Part shown: piece by piece, positions 23,179 to 33,100 of the stretch
Layout: every line of letters begins with the position of its first letter
Position numbering within the stretch: position 1 is the first letter of the stretch
From: Chrysoperla carnea
Taxonomy: Eukaryota > Arthropoda > Insecta > Neuroptera > Chrysopidae
DNA length: 64,000 bases
Assembly: GCF_905475395.1 (NCBI RefSeq)
Contig: NC_058337.1
Location: 139,817,172-139,881,171 of the forward strand
Direction of reading: 5' to 3'
The notes under the pieces: model-generated
The model's database searches: none
What the model was told of the DNA's origin: nothing
What the model saw: only the letters and a program-made list of their open reading frames with translations
Position numbers and translations under genes: made by a program

Positions 23179-23851
23179 ATGGATATTTTTGTAAAAAATG
23201 GTGTTTATTTTAATTCATTACAATTATGGGGTACAATGTCGCTACAAAATCATATTGATCTGTTTCAAAATTCGGAGATGATTTACCCAGAATATTTTAA
23301 TGTGAGTATTGTTTGATAAGATCTGTTTAGAAAATTGTAGCCAAATATTTTTATAGATGGAATTTTATCAACTTATGGAGGCATGTCGTTGGAGTATACC
23401 TACAAAGTTAATCGACACATTACGGTATTCTTATTTAGAAGTTGATGATTGCTTTCATATTGCTGCATTTATGGTAAGAAATTGTTTGGATGCAATCTTA
23501 TTTGTAAATTATGCGAAAAAGTTCAACTACTTTAAAAGAGATTTCAATCAGTTTGAAATATTACTAAATGAATGTTGTGATGATCTTATCCATGGAAGTA
23601 ACTTGAGAAAAAATTGGGGTACATACGATATCCGTCGAAAACAATGGATTGGTGATAGTGCTAGACATGATGAGAGAATGTTTTTATGGTATCAACAAAT
23701 AGATCCTGAAATTCTCTGTAGAATGCTATACCAACAAATGGATGGTGGAAATATACCGAAATGGTTCGAGCCATGGATATGTGTTACAAATTGTAATGAA
23801 ATAGACAGATGTGATTGTGGAAGAAATAGTGATGATCATGATTGTATATAG
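23179..23851 (+). CDS. ORF2, two-exon 205-aa protein of unknown function (left arm)
   Basis: Exon 1 (23179-23301, 41 codons, ATG start) and exon 2 (23357-23851) flank a 55-bp intron with GTGAGT and TTATAG borders, joined in phase 0. The protein has a helical, aromatic-rich middle (FYQLMEACRW, CFHIAAFMVRNCLD, FERILLNECC-like segment) and a Cys/Asp-rich C-terminus (CNEIDRCDCG...) that could bind metal. No catalytic motif or membrane segment recognised. The right-arm copy differs at only a few residues (for example Ile/Thr in CCDDLIHG and Val/Ala in WICVTN). It lies 121 bp downstream of ORF1 on the same strand. Confidence 0.75.
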
Positions 23852-23990
23852 AAATAAAAACATGAATATAATTGTCTATGATAAGTTTTTTTTAAAAATG
23901 TGTTTGTATTTACAATAAAAAACACCTATAATTTAATTAATCATCGTTTTGTTTTATCTATGAAATGACCTCACCACCTTATTTTCAGGT

Positions 23991-24106
23991 TATAAATACA
24001 CCTTGTTTGTGATAATTATATTCGCACCATCAAGTAATTTTGAGTAATAAACATGAATCAAAAAACATTTGTATTACAACAATATTTTTATATTGTTTTG
24101 TGTTAG
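23991..24106 (+). pseudogene. Promoter and truncated start of ORF3 (left arm)
   Basis: TATAAATA (23991-23998) precedes ATG at 24053. The frame reads MNQKTFVLQQYFYI, then leaves the arm at 24095 and stops at TAG 24104-24106. The right arm holds the same start (ATG complement 26112-26114) and breaks at the same base. The rest of the gene is absent, so its function cannot be told. Confidence 0.6.
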
Positions 24107-24192
24107 TTAAAAATTGCTTCAATAAAATTTCATGAACCTAGTCTAATATATATTCATATTAAAAAATACATCTCCTTTTTTAAAACACAAAT

Positions 24193-24237
24193 ATGTTTAC
24201 AAAAGCGGTCCACTATGACAAAATTTATTTGTTGAGT
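24193..24237 (+). pseudogene. Leader exon MFTKAVHYDK..., copy 1
   Basis: After AAAACACAAAT, an ATG at 24193 opens MFTKAVHYDKIYLLS and meets a GTAAGT donor (24238). The likely acceptor TTTCAG (24291-24294) leads to a stop after seven codons, so no long product follows. The same leader and upstream bases recur at 25060. Confidence 0.4.
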
Positions 24238-24476
24238 GTAAGTATTTTATATTTTATGTTTTTAATATTTAGCTAATTTTTGTTGTTGTTTCAGAAATGT
24301 GTCCTGCTGTTGTTGTGATGATCCTCAAAAGTGGTTCGGTATTGTGATAGGTGTACAAACAATTGATAGAGTAGTGCGCATGAACAATTGATAGAGTAGT
24401 GGTGGGAGTGTCAAAAAATTGATAGTTAGGTAGAATTATTGTAGAAAACAATTTAGTGTTAGTTTAAACATACAAA

Positions 24477-24902
24477 ATGCAAGACTTTGGTAATCATAAT
24501 AGTGATAACAACTGTATTGTTAATATGATTAAAGATGATTGTAGTTTAAGTGCTATAAACAATGTGTTAACAAAGTATTTTAAAACATCCGTTAATATGG
24601 CAATTAAATGTGGTCAACCGGAAACTTTAAACTACCTTATTGATAAGGTAGAACAAATGGACTTAGAAGTGAAATTTTCCCCATCGTCAGACGATGAAGA
24701 CAAACAAATTTGGAACTGGATTTTAAAAAATATCCACTCTGGACAAACAGATGGAATTGTAGGACTATCCATTTTTGAACAATCTTACTACAGTGTATTT
24801 ACATCAAACGAGTTATCCGACTATGTTCAAGTGAAAGAAATAATTGAAAATTATCTTATGAAGAAAGATGATGATGATAACAATAGACACTTTTCAGAAT
24901 AA
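24477..24902 (+). CDS. 141-aa protein of unknown function in the element centre
   Basis: ATG at 24477 to TAA at 24900. Mostly helical, with a stretch (NMAIKCGQPETLNYLIDKV) that looks like one ankyrin-type helix pair but has no repeats. An acidic middle (SSDDEDK) and an acidic tail (KKDDDDNN) follow. Codon use is AT-rich like ORF1 and ORF2. Upstream (24360-24425) ATTGATAGAGTAGTG is repeated. It is the only sizeable single-copy ORF in the centre. A role in the element is inferred from position alone. Confidence 0.55.
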   Translation: MQDFGNHNSDNNCIVNMIKDDCSLSAINNVLTKYFKTSVNMAIKCGQPETLNYLIDKVEQMDLEVKFSPSSDDEDKQIWNWILKNIHSGQTDGIVGLSIFEQSYYSVFTSNELSDYVQVKEIIENYLMKKDDDDNNRHFSE

Positions 24903-25056
24903 TAATTATAATGTATTTTCGATAATTTATAAATATATATTTTTTAAATATTATTATAATACAACTCTGTTTTTATATGTTATAGATAAAATTTTACAAT
25001 AAAAAAAATATTTTTACAATGTGATATTTTTTATTTATTTTTTTATAAAACACAAA

Positions 25057-25233
25057 TATGTTCACAAAAGCGGTCCACTATGAAATAAGACTTTTTTTAT
25101 CAATATATGAATCATGTAAAGAGTCGAACCCTAACCACCGGACTTTAACTTTGGATCCATCATTTAAGGTAAATTATCATTATTTTGAATCAGAATTCAT
25201 ATTGATTCACAAACATCTTCTACACTAATACCT
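25057..25233 (+). CDS. Small ORF or first exon with MFTKAVHY start, copy 2
   Basis: ATAAAACACAAAT, then an ATG near 25060 opening MFTKAVHYEIRLF; the frame stays open for about 57 codons to a TAA near 25231. A GTAAAT after the Lys codon (about 25168) could be a splice donor, making this exon 1 of a lost gene. It shares its leader with 24193. Function unknown. Confidence 0.4.
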
Positions 25234-25247
25234 GGGGTTGGGAAAAA

Positions 25248-25354
25248 TTACTCCAAATTACTCCGATATTACTCCAAATTACTCCGATATTACTCCGATA
25301 TTACTCCAAATTACTCCGATATTACTCCAAATTACTCCAAATTACTCCGATAAT
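25248..25354. repeat. TTACTCC microsatellite
   Basis: Alternating ATTACTCCAA and ATTACTCCGAT units, roughly ten copies, directly before the ACAGGTCTG array. Confidence 0.85.
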
Positions 25355-25357
25355 ACT

Positions 25358-25587
25358 AAACAGGTCTGTATCTAAACAGGTCTGTATCTTAACAGGTCTG
25401 TTTCTAAACAGGTCTGTATCTAAACAGGTCTGTATCTAAACAGGTCTGTTTAATACTGTTTTTGACCGGTTTAATACTGGTCTGTATCTGTTTAATACTG
25501 GTTTTGATCGGTTTAATACTGGTCTGTTTAGAAACAGGTCTGTTTAATACTGGTTTTGACCAGTTTAATACTGGTCTGTTTAGAAAC
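25358..25587. repeat. ACAGGTCTG / TTTAATACTGG minisatellite, locus 1
   Basis: Irregular array of AAACAGGTCTGTATCT and GTTTAATACTGGTTTTGACC units. It abuts the 30th codon of the minus-strand basic ORF on its right. The only other copy in the window is 59106-59349. Confidence 0.85.
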
Positions 25588-25670
25588 AAGGCATTTCGTG
25601 CCTTTCGCACTGATGCTATAAAGTTTATAGTTTTCTTTGCCTTTTTCGTCTTTTTCTTTTTTAATCCCAT
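25588..25670 (-). pseudogene. Start of a Lys/Arg-rich ORF, cut by the minisatellite
   Basis: On the minus strand, ATG at 25670 opens MGLKKKKTKKAKK then NFIASVRKARNAL, after which the frame runs into the array. Very basic small proteins with such a start occur in Polinton-like elements as adenovirus pX/pV-like core proteins. That assignment is from memory and weak. Confidence 0.4.
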
Positions 25671-26068
25671 ACTGTAGTGTCACCAATACTTTGTGTGTTT
25701 TTTCAGATTCATAATAATAATTTTTTTCTGTAAATTTTTTTTAAAATGTAAATTTTAATCATTAATAAATAAAAAAAAAAATATTTATAAGATTTTTATT
25801 AAATAAAACCTTTATTCTAATCTCATAACACGTGTAAAATTATTTTAAGATCTAATGCGATTCAAACAAGTTTAAACATGTTCAAACAAGTTTGAACATG
25901 TATTTTTATTCAAACAAGTTTGAACTTGTAACAGGATGATGATATCATATTTTTCAAGGTCAAATCTATTTCAACATATTCTTGAGAATAGCTGACACGT
26001 GTAAAATTATTTTAAGATCAAAGTCCATTCAAACAAGTTTGAACATGTATTTTTATTATGTAAATTTC

Positions 26069-26114
26069 AAGCAATATAAAAATATTGTTGTAATACAAAT
26101 GTTTTTTGATTCAT
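26069..26114 (-). pseudogene. Truncated start of ORF3 (right arm)
   Basis: ATG (complement 26112-26114) opens the same MNQKTFVLQQYFYI as the left arm. The arm ends at 26072 and the fused terminal-type sequence supplies a stop within two codons. Confidence 0.6.
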
Positions 26115-26314
26115 GTTTATTACTCAAAATTACTTGATGGTGCGAATATAATTATCACAAACAAGGTGTATTTATAACCTGAAAATAAGGTGGTGAGGTC
26201 ATTTCATAGATAAAACAAAACAATGATTAATTAAATTATAGGTGTTTTTTATTGTAAATACAAACACATTTTTAAAAAAACTTATCATAGACAATTATAT
26301 TCATGTTTTTATTT

Positions 26315-26987
26315 CTATATACAATCATGATCATCACTATTTCTTCCACAATCACATCTGTCTATTTCATTACAATTTGTAGCACATATCCATGGCTCGA
26401 ACCATTTCGGTATATTTCCACCATCCATTTGTTGGTATAGCATTCTACAGAGAATTTCAGGATCTATTTGTTGATACCATAAAAACATTCTCTCATCATG
26501 TCTAGCACTATCACCAATCCATTGTTTTCGACGGATATCGTATGTACCCCAATTTTTTCTCAAGTTACTTCCATGAGTAAGATCATCACAACATTCATTT
26601 AGTAATATTTCAAACTGATTGAAATCTCTTTTAAAGTAGTTGAACTTTTTCGCATAATTTACAAATAAGATTGCATCCAAACAATTTCTTACCATAAATG
26701 CAGCAATATGAAAGCAATCATCAACTTCTAAATAAGAATACCGTAATGTGTCGATTAACTTTGTAGGTATACTCCAACGACATGCCTCCATAAGTTGATA
26801 AAATTCCATCTATAAAAATATTTGGCTACAATTTTCTAAACAGATCTTATCAAACAATACTCACATTAAAATATTCTGGGTAAATCATCTCCGAATTTTG
26901 AAACAGATCAATATGATTTTGTAGCGACATTGTACCCCATAATTGTAATGAATTGAAATAAACACCATTTTTTACAAAAATATCCAT
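26315..26987 (-). CDS. ORF2, two-exon 205-aa protein (right arm)
   Basis: Exon 1 complement 26865-26987, intron 26810-26864 (55 bp, GT/AG), exon 2 complement 26315-26809. Intact. Same fold and Cys-rich tail as the left-arm copy. The few replacements against the left copy, with the reading frame and splice sites kept, suggest recent duplication, gene conversion, or selection on the protein. Confidence 0.75.
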
Positions 26988-27115
26988 AATTTATTTAGTA
27001 TTATTTTTTTTTTTTTTTTTAAATATCAAAAACATAAACTTTACAATTTTTTTATAACAATAACAATAATATATATATATCTTGCAGTAATAAAATTCAA
27101 TATAGGAATGATTTG

Positions 27116-27478
27116 TTAAAAAAAATTTTGATGTTCTTGAACATAGTCATCATCACTATCACCATCGTCTTCGAATAGGCGCAGTCTCAGTTGGTGACTT
27201 CTTCCAATTTTCTCCTCCACCCTCAAATACCCCGGTTTTGTGTTAAATAATTTAATCATGTTGTCCGTCAACACTGCAAACCTAGATGGTAGAAAAACCC
27301 CCTCGTTTTCTGTACCATCTAGGCTTATATCCAGTAAAACTTTTATTGATGGCCCATGTATCGTTAGAATCCGCTCCATTTTTAGTATTTTTAATTTTTT
27401 TTTCAGTGGCAAGTCGTCCATTTTTATGCATGGTCGCACTAAACAACTATCTAATAATTTTAATTCTGCTCTATTCAT
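27116..27478 (-). CDS. ORF1, intact 120-aa protein with VFLPSRF motif (right arm)
   Basis: ATG at complement 27476-27478 and stop at 27116. The N-terminal third is rich in Lys and Leu (MDDLPLKKKLKILKMER). A strand-rich centre (ILTIHGPSIKVLLDISLDG) leads into VFLPSRFAVLTDNMIKLFN. The end is acidic (FEDDGDSDDDY). This is the undamaged partner of the frameshifted left copy: it has five G where the left has four. I recall similar VFLP-(K/S)R-F proteins in arthropod transposon- and virus-like loci; a nucleic-acid-binding role is only a guess. Confidence 0.75.
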   Translation of the reverse strand: MNRAELKLLDSCLVRPCIKMDDLPLKKKLKILKMERILTIHGPSIKVLLDISLDGTENEGVFLPSRFAVLTDNMIKLFNTKPGYLRVEEKIGRSHQLRLRLFEDDGDSDDDYVQEHQNFF

Positions 27479-27508
27479 TTTGATTAATATTATGAATATT
27501 TAATGAAA

Positions 27509-27543
27509 ACTGATATTACCGTAATGTCGAGCGTCTTTTTTAT
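27509..27543 (-). promoter_or_regulatory. TATA/TCAGT core promoter of ORF1 (right arm)
   Basis: Complement of ACTGA (27509-27513) and TTTTTTATA (27535-27543), the mirror of the left-arm promoter, ~31 bp upstream of the ORF1 ATG. Confidence 0.65.
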
Positions 27544-29059
27544 ATGATTACCACCACTCCAAAAATCCCCCACCAGCAGAAATTATTATCTAATCTCATA
27601 ACACGTGTAAAATTATTTGAAGATCTAATGCGATTCAAACAAGTTTAAACATGTTCAAACAAGTTTGAACATGTATTTTTATTCAAACAAGTTTGAACTT
27701 GTAACAGGATGATGATATCATATTTTTCATGGTCAAATCTTGTAATTTGATATTTTTATAATCGTAATTCAAACTAATTATTTTTTCTTGGAATTCAGAC
27801 AAGTTTAAACAAGTTCAAACAAGTTTAAACATGTATTTTTATTATGTAAATTTCAAGTGTCATATTATATTGCTGATTCAATAAAAAAATATTAACATCC
27901 GGTCACGTATCTTGAATTTTATCATGTCTACTTAAAGTGTCAAATTACAATATTTTTCAAGGTTAGATGATATCTATTTCAACATATTCTTGAAAATTGC
28001 AGACTCATAATATTCTTTTCTTGGAATTCAGATTTGCAAATTATTATCTAACACGTTCAAGTGTCATATTACATTGCTTAATCATAAAAAAATATTAGCA
28101 TCCGGTCACGTGTAAAATTATTTCAAACAAGTTTGAACTTGTTACAAGATGATGATATCATATTTTTCAAGGTCAAACATATTCTTGAAAATTGCTGACA
28201 CGTGTAAAATTATTTTAAGATCAAAGTCCATTCAAACAAGTTTGAACATGTATTTTTATTATGTAAATTTCAAGTGTCATATTACATTGCTTAATCATAA
28301 AAAAATATTAACATCCGGTCACGTATCTTGAATTTTATCATGTATAAAGTGTCAAATTACAATATTTTTCAAGGTCAAATTAACATATTCTTGAAAATTG
28401 CTGACTAATGTCAACGTCCCGCCCCCCGTTCACTCTCCGCCACTATTGGTCAAAGCCAATGACGTCATCAATGCTTAGGCAGCCATTATTCCCCAACACC
28501 ACACCTCCCGACTCCATCTTGATTTACTATTGGCCAATGCCGAGGTTTCCAACATTCACCTAGGTTTGCCCTTACGCCCCGCCCCCTGTTCACTCTCCGC
28601 CACTATTGGTTAAAGCCAACCCCCCGTTTAGCCATTCCTCACCCCACCACACCTCCCAACGCCATCTTGATTTTTACAGCGCTACTATTGGTCAAAGCCA
28701 ATGACGTCCCCCCCTCCAACTTCGCATTCAACCGAGGTTTGCCCTTTTTGGAAAAGTGTACCATCCAACTGGGCTGAATTCGATTATCTCATCTAACGTC
28801 CAATTCCCGCCCCCTTTAACCCCCACTTCCAAAACCACGCCCACCACTTTAAGCTCCACTTCCGCCAAGAAACACACTAACGCTCTGTCAGCCACGCCCC
28901 ACCACACCTCCCAACGCCATCTTGATTTACTATTGGTCAATGACGTCATCTATCCCCTCCAACTTCGCATTCAACCGAGGTTTCCAACATTCACCTAGGT
29001 TTGCCCTTTTTTGAAAAGTGTACCATTCTTTTGGGCTGAAAGTGACCTGACTCTTCTAC

Positions 29060-29626
29060 TCGTAATCTATACTTGAATTGATTAAAGAAAGGATAATTGA
29101 CTTGAAAAAATAATACCATCATTCAATCGCCCTTTCTAAAAATAATTTGACGGGAATTCCGTTAAGACAAACATAGTAACAACAATATTCAAATTTTTGA
29201 ATATTGGTTTAGTGGAAAAAAGAGAATATTGGTTTAAGCATATACCACTAACCATATGTTCCGTTATACGTTATATATCTACGTTAAACGTTGTTAAACT
29301 TAACGCCTTAATTATGGATACATCAGTTGTTTATTTAGGCCATCCAATCCATACGTACACAAATCTATTTCAAATATTATTTTATCCATGGTTATATAAC
29401 TAATTTCAAACTTCTTTCATTGATTGATATAATAACGTGTGTAAATCGATATAATCGAATTTATGTAAAACAGATGTTTACATAAATTTAATATAAAAAA
29501 AAATTAATTTTAATGTGTTTTTTAGGATACCGTAGCAATTTTTATAAGGACGAATTTCTAAACGGTGTTCAATTTTCGATATTATTTTGAATGGGCTACC
29601 ATTATCATGGATTATAGACAAATGAC
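29060..29626. other. Gene-free flank of the palindromic element
   Basis: AT-rich. A 68-codon frame at 29197 shows nothing recognisable. It does not match the left flank at 20869-21114. Confidence 0.4.
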
Positions 29627-30560
29627 AAGTAAAACAAGTGAAAACAACCAATTGACTGAGTTAATTGTTGAAATACTCTTTATAGTGCTTACATTATTTT
29701 TTTTACAAATTAGAAGAGATTAAAAAGTCAACACAATTATGAGGGTTTGAGTGTTTTCTATAATTTTTTGTTTTTTCGAGAATATTTCGATATTTCACAA
29801 GATTATTATTTGAAGCTATCCGTAAATTTTCAACTCCCTAATAATTTTGGAGAAAATGGACACCAGAATTTTGTCCTAGTTTGCGCCCTCACGTGTAAAC
29901 ACGGACGTTTACGAAAAAATGTTTCAAACAAAAGTTGTTTATTTTTGTATAAGGAACTGTTTTCATTAAAACTTTTTTTCTATCTCTTACGGTTTACAAG
30001 ATGGGTCCCTCGGAACAAAGACCTTGATCTATATTGCTCGACTGATGATGACTGGTAGATAGACAACCGGAAATAAACTGTTTTAGGTGATTTTAGGCGA
30101 GTTTCATTTCCATGACAACGATACACTACTTTAATTATAGAATTGTATGGATGCATATATAATTGTATGGATTGCATTTATGGCTTACATTGGAAATTTA
30201 ATATTATTTATTGTCTCACAAATTTAAATAAATTATTATGATAATTGTGTGCAATTTGATTTCTTATTTTCACAATTTTTAATGCATTAAGTTTAATTAA
30301 TTAGTGTTTTTCAATAATTTTAATTTGACATTTTCTATAACATTAACATGTAAAGAACTGCAAATTACTCATAACAGCGTCCTTAATCGCCAAATCACTT
30401 AAAGCGATTTTATTGTCCCTATCATGACCACGGACTACGCACACAACGAACACCAAAATTTTATTGGTAGCTTCAATATTTTTAAGTGCAACAAACTTGG
30501 GACTAAACTTAGTATACCTTGATATAAAGTACATATATACAGGGTATAAACATTCCATAG
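29627..30560 (-). mobile_element. Family A element, long variant (-), split by a family B copy
   Basis: Runs from AACAAGTGAAAACAACCAAT through the variant segment and TTTGCGCCCTCACGTGTAAA to AGACAACCGGAAATAAACTG (~30090). It is interrupted by family B (30098-30455) and resumes with AATATTTTTAAGTGCAACAA and GGGACTAAACTTAGTATACC to ~30555. Confidence 0.75.
30098..30455 (-). mobile_element. Family B repeat inserted in a family A copy
   Basis: Reverse complement of the 13330-13675 and 35848-36215 sequences. Flanking family A sequence continues on both sides, so this marks its true extent well. Confidence 0.75.
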
Positions 30561-31435
30561 TATTTCTAGTTTTTAGTAAAAAAATACTTTAGGAATAGGA
30601 ATCTTTGATATTGCATTCTATGTGTCTTTTAATATTTTTTATTTAAATTGGATATTTAATGTCAGCTCATACTGTTTTCAAATACTAAATTTCCCTTTGA
30701 ATATCTTTTTATACATCGTTACAAAACTGTAATAAATTAACGTTTTAAAATTATTTCTTTGAGTAAATATATTGTAAATTTTTCGACATCGAAATATGAC
30801 TATAGTGATAGACCTCTGCAGCTCATGAGTTTTTCTTTTTTGAAGGAATACACTTTGATGTTAGAAATCATTTATTTAAAAAAAAAATTATATCCGTTTT
30901 TTATTTTTAATTATGAAAATGATTTTAAGTTATTCATATAGTATGAAAATGTCAACATCATGTGTTCTTTTTTATCTACCTAATAAATACTCTTCTCTGT
31001 GTATGAAAAACAAAAACCGCAATGTCTATTGGTGACAATAAATAGAAAGAAAACTGACATTTTTAAAAATGTCTACTACCCAGCATAAATGGGAGATTTT
31101 ACACTTTACGGTGGTTACATCAGAAGACAAAAATGAAAAAATTTGTGTGTGTGTGTGCTATCGACAAAGCATATATTGTTTGAAACTAACAATAACCTGA
31201 CGGACACATCATACAGTGTAATTGTTTTCCATCGATACAGAATGACTACATAGCTACTCAGGTAATGTAAATACGAAAAAAAAAAACAATTTATCAATTT
31301 TTATTTATAAGTCTTTTAAAAATATCTTATAAATTATTTTGCAACATTTTTTTTTTTAGATTGTTATCTATGACAAAATGAATCTTGAACAATGGCCGAA
31401 AATATATCTACTTTTGTTAACTATCAATTTCTTTA
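30561..31435. other. Gene-free interval
   Basis: AT-rich, with a short GTGTGTGTGTG run near 31145. No gene or repeat family recognised. Confidence 0.4.
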
Positions 31436-31990
31436 AGGAGATATGCAAGATTGGATAAAACTAGAGAATTCAATAAAATTTTACAAATACATTTTTTGAT
31501 TAGCAAAGTTTCCAGAAATCACAAAAAATTCTTAGGTCATCGGGCTTTTCATTATTATTTAATCGTTCAAAGTTGGCTGCAAAAATGATGAATCATATTA
31601 TCCTTTTCAATTGGATATTTTCAAAAATTCTAGACAGTTTGACAAAAAACTATTTAAAATATTTACAAAAGCTTGTAGTTTATAAGAATACTATAAAAAT
31701 ATAAGGTTGTCCATGATATAACAACAAAATTTTAATTTAATTATGAGTTCATCCAAGATCCATTATTTGATGAACAGAGACGACTTTAGCTAGAGTATTG
31801 GTGATTGAAGAGCGATATCTATATTATTAAATTTATAAACATCACTTGCACACAATATGTTATATATTTTTGTAATTGCATGGTATTGTAAAGCCAAAAA
31901 TAACTCATTACTTGACTACAAAGCATGTATTTGGTTTATATTTATGTTCCGTGCAAAAACTTTTTTACAATACTGTAGGCTTACAATCAA
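31436..31990. repeat. Family E repeat, copy 1
   Basis: About 550 bp matching 42076-42563 (shared AAAGTTTCC, AATCACAAAAAATTC, GTTCAAAGTTGGCTG and TTTTTACAATACTGTA). Non-coding. Confidence 0.65.
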
Positions 31991-32100
31991 ATTAAATGTT
32001 ATACCCTATGGTTTTATCTCATTTGGGGGATATTAACACGTTAATTTAACCCTTGTGAAAATAATATTAATCGTTAAGCCGTAAAGAGAGCAATCATTAT

Positions 32101-32147
32101 CAATCTCTACTTTTATACCCAGCGAAGCGGGTGGGTATCACTCTAGT
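32101..32147 (+). mobile_element. Possible Helitron-type 3' end
   Basis: ACCCAGCGAAGCGGGTGGG can form a short GC stem and is followed by CTAGT (32143-32147), as at Helitron 3' ends. An inverted relative of the stem (GATACCCACCCGCTTCACTG) lies at 34120-34139. The element's extent is unclear. Confidence 0.4.
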
Positions 32148-32784
32148 CATTTATAAATTTCTTTATTAATAATGCCATTATGTAAATATTTTCTAAACAG
32201 AATTTCTAGTTGAGTATGCTAATTAAGTATGTCAATTTGTTTGTCGTATTATTATTATTTTTTAAATAAAAAGGTATAAATAGTTTTTACATGAGCATTG
32301 ATATTATTATTAGTTATGTAGGAGTTTTTATATATCCTGTTATAAATCATATGCACAGGATTCGAATTTATTCCTTTTCCGGAAATTTTAATCAACAACA
32401 AGTTTTTAAATGTCAAATGTTATTTCTATTTTGTCAAAGTAAGTAATTGATTAAATTGGAAATTTTATTTATAGTTTTATCATGAGATGATAGTTTGTAC
32501 TTCTTTTCAAACATTGCATTTAATTATAACATTTATCATGGAAATTTTGTGTTCATCTGAAAGTAATATTACCAAACAGTAAAAAAAACTATTAATCTTT
32601 AAACAATATCAACTTTTTATTTGAATTTGAATAAAATTATTTTAATGTATTTTGACATTTGACATTAATTTGTTTTTAATAATATACAAATTAAATATTT
32701 TATTATTATTTAGTTCATAATTTTGAGCTTTAATAGGTACTTTTTTATTAAAAACATCTAGAAAAAATATCAAACTACATTAAA

Positions 32785-33100
32785 GTTAGTCCCAAGTTTG
32801 TAACGCTTAGATATATTGATGCCAGCAACAAAATTAACCTAATTAGTACATTTTTGTTTGTCTTTCCATCAACAAAATAACTCAAAAACGAAAAGAGATA
32901 TCGAGCTGAAATTTGTTTTTATCGAGCTGAGGACATAAAAAGTGAGTTTAAAGTTCAAAAATCCATTTGGTCTTGGATCCGTAGGACTCTATTTTAAACC
33001 ATAAGAGATAGAAAAAAATGTGTCTTATAAAAAAGTGTAAAAAATGTTTCTTATAAAAAATTAAACTATTTTTTGAAACACTTTTTTCGTAATTTTAGTT
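32785..33100 (+). mobile_element. Family A element, diverged left and middle parts (+)
   Basis: TTAGTCCCAAGTTTGTAACG, AACTCAAAAACGAAAAGAGA and TTGAAACACTTTTTTCGTAA mark it. Ends are missing. Confidence 0.65.

Larger units (their letters stand above)
21115..24095 (+). mobile_element. Left arm of the palindromic Polinton-like element
   Basis: 2,981 bp, repeated almost exactly in inverted orientation at 26072-29059. Order from the outside: GTAGAAGAGTCAGGTCACTT terminus; GC-rich segment with CRE and CCAAT modules (21200-21770); AT-rich segment with repeated ACACGTGT, TTCAAACTTGTTTGAA and ACCGGATGTTAATATT (21770-22575); TATA/TCAGT promoter; ORF1; ORF2; start of ORF3. No target-site duplication is evident, so exact termini are unsure. 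Relation to Polinton/Maverick elements is inferred from the related copy at 59.3-60.8 kb. Confidence 0.85.
24096..26071. mobile_element. Central segment between the inverted arms
   Basis: About 1,976 bp. Contents in order: duplicated MFTKAVHY leader 1, a 141-codon ORF, MFTKAVHY leader 2, a TTACTCC array, an ACAGGTCTG array, a minus-strand basic ORF start, then ~270 bp of arm-type AT-rich terminal sequence (25800-26070) joined to the right arm. The mix suggests several rearrangements. Confidence 0.6.
26072..29059 (-). mobile_element. Right arm of the palindromic Polinton-like element
   Basis: 2,988 bp, inverted copy of 21115-24095 with few differences (a G-run, a T-run near 27010 and scattered substitutions). 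It ends CCTGACTCTTCTAC. Genes read leftward toward the centre. Confidence 0.85.

Noticed and set aside
25130..25175. tRNA-like B box on the minus strand (GGGTTCGACTC)
   Set aside because: No A box or cloverleaf at the right distance, and the stretch is part of the MFTKAVHY reading frame.
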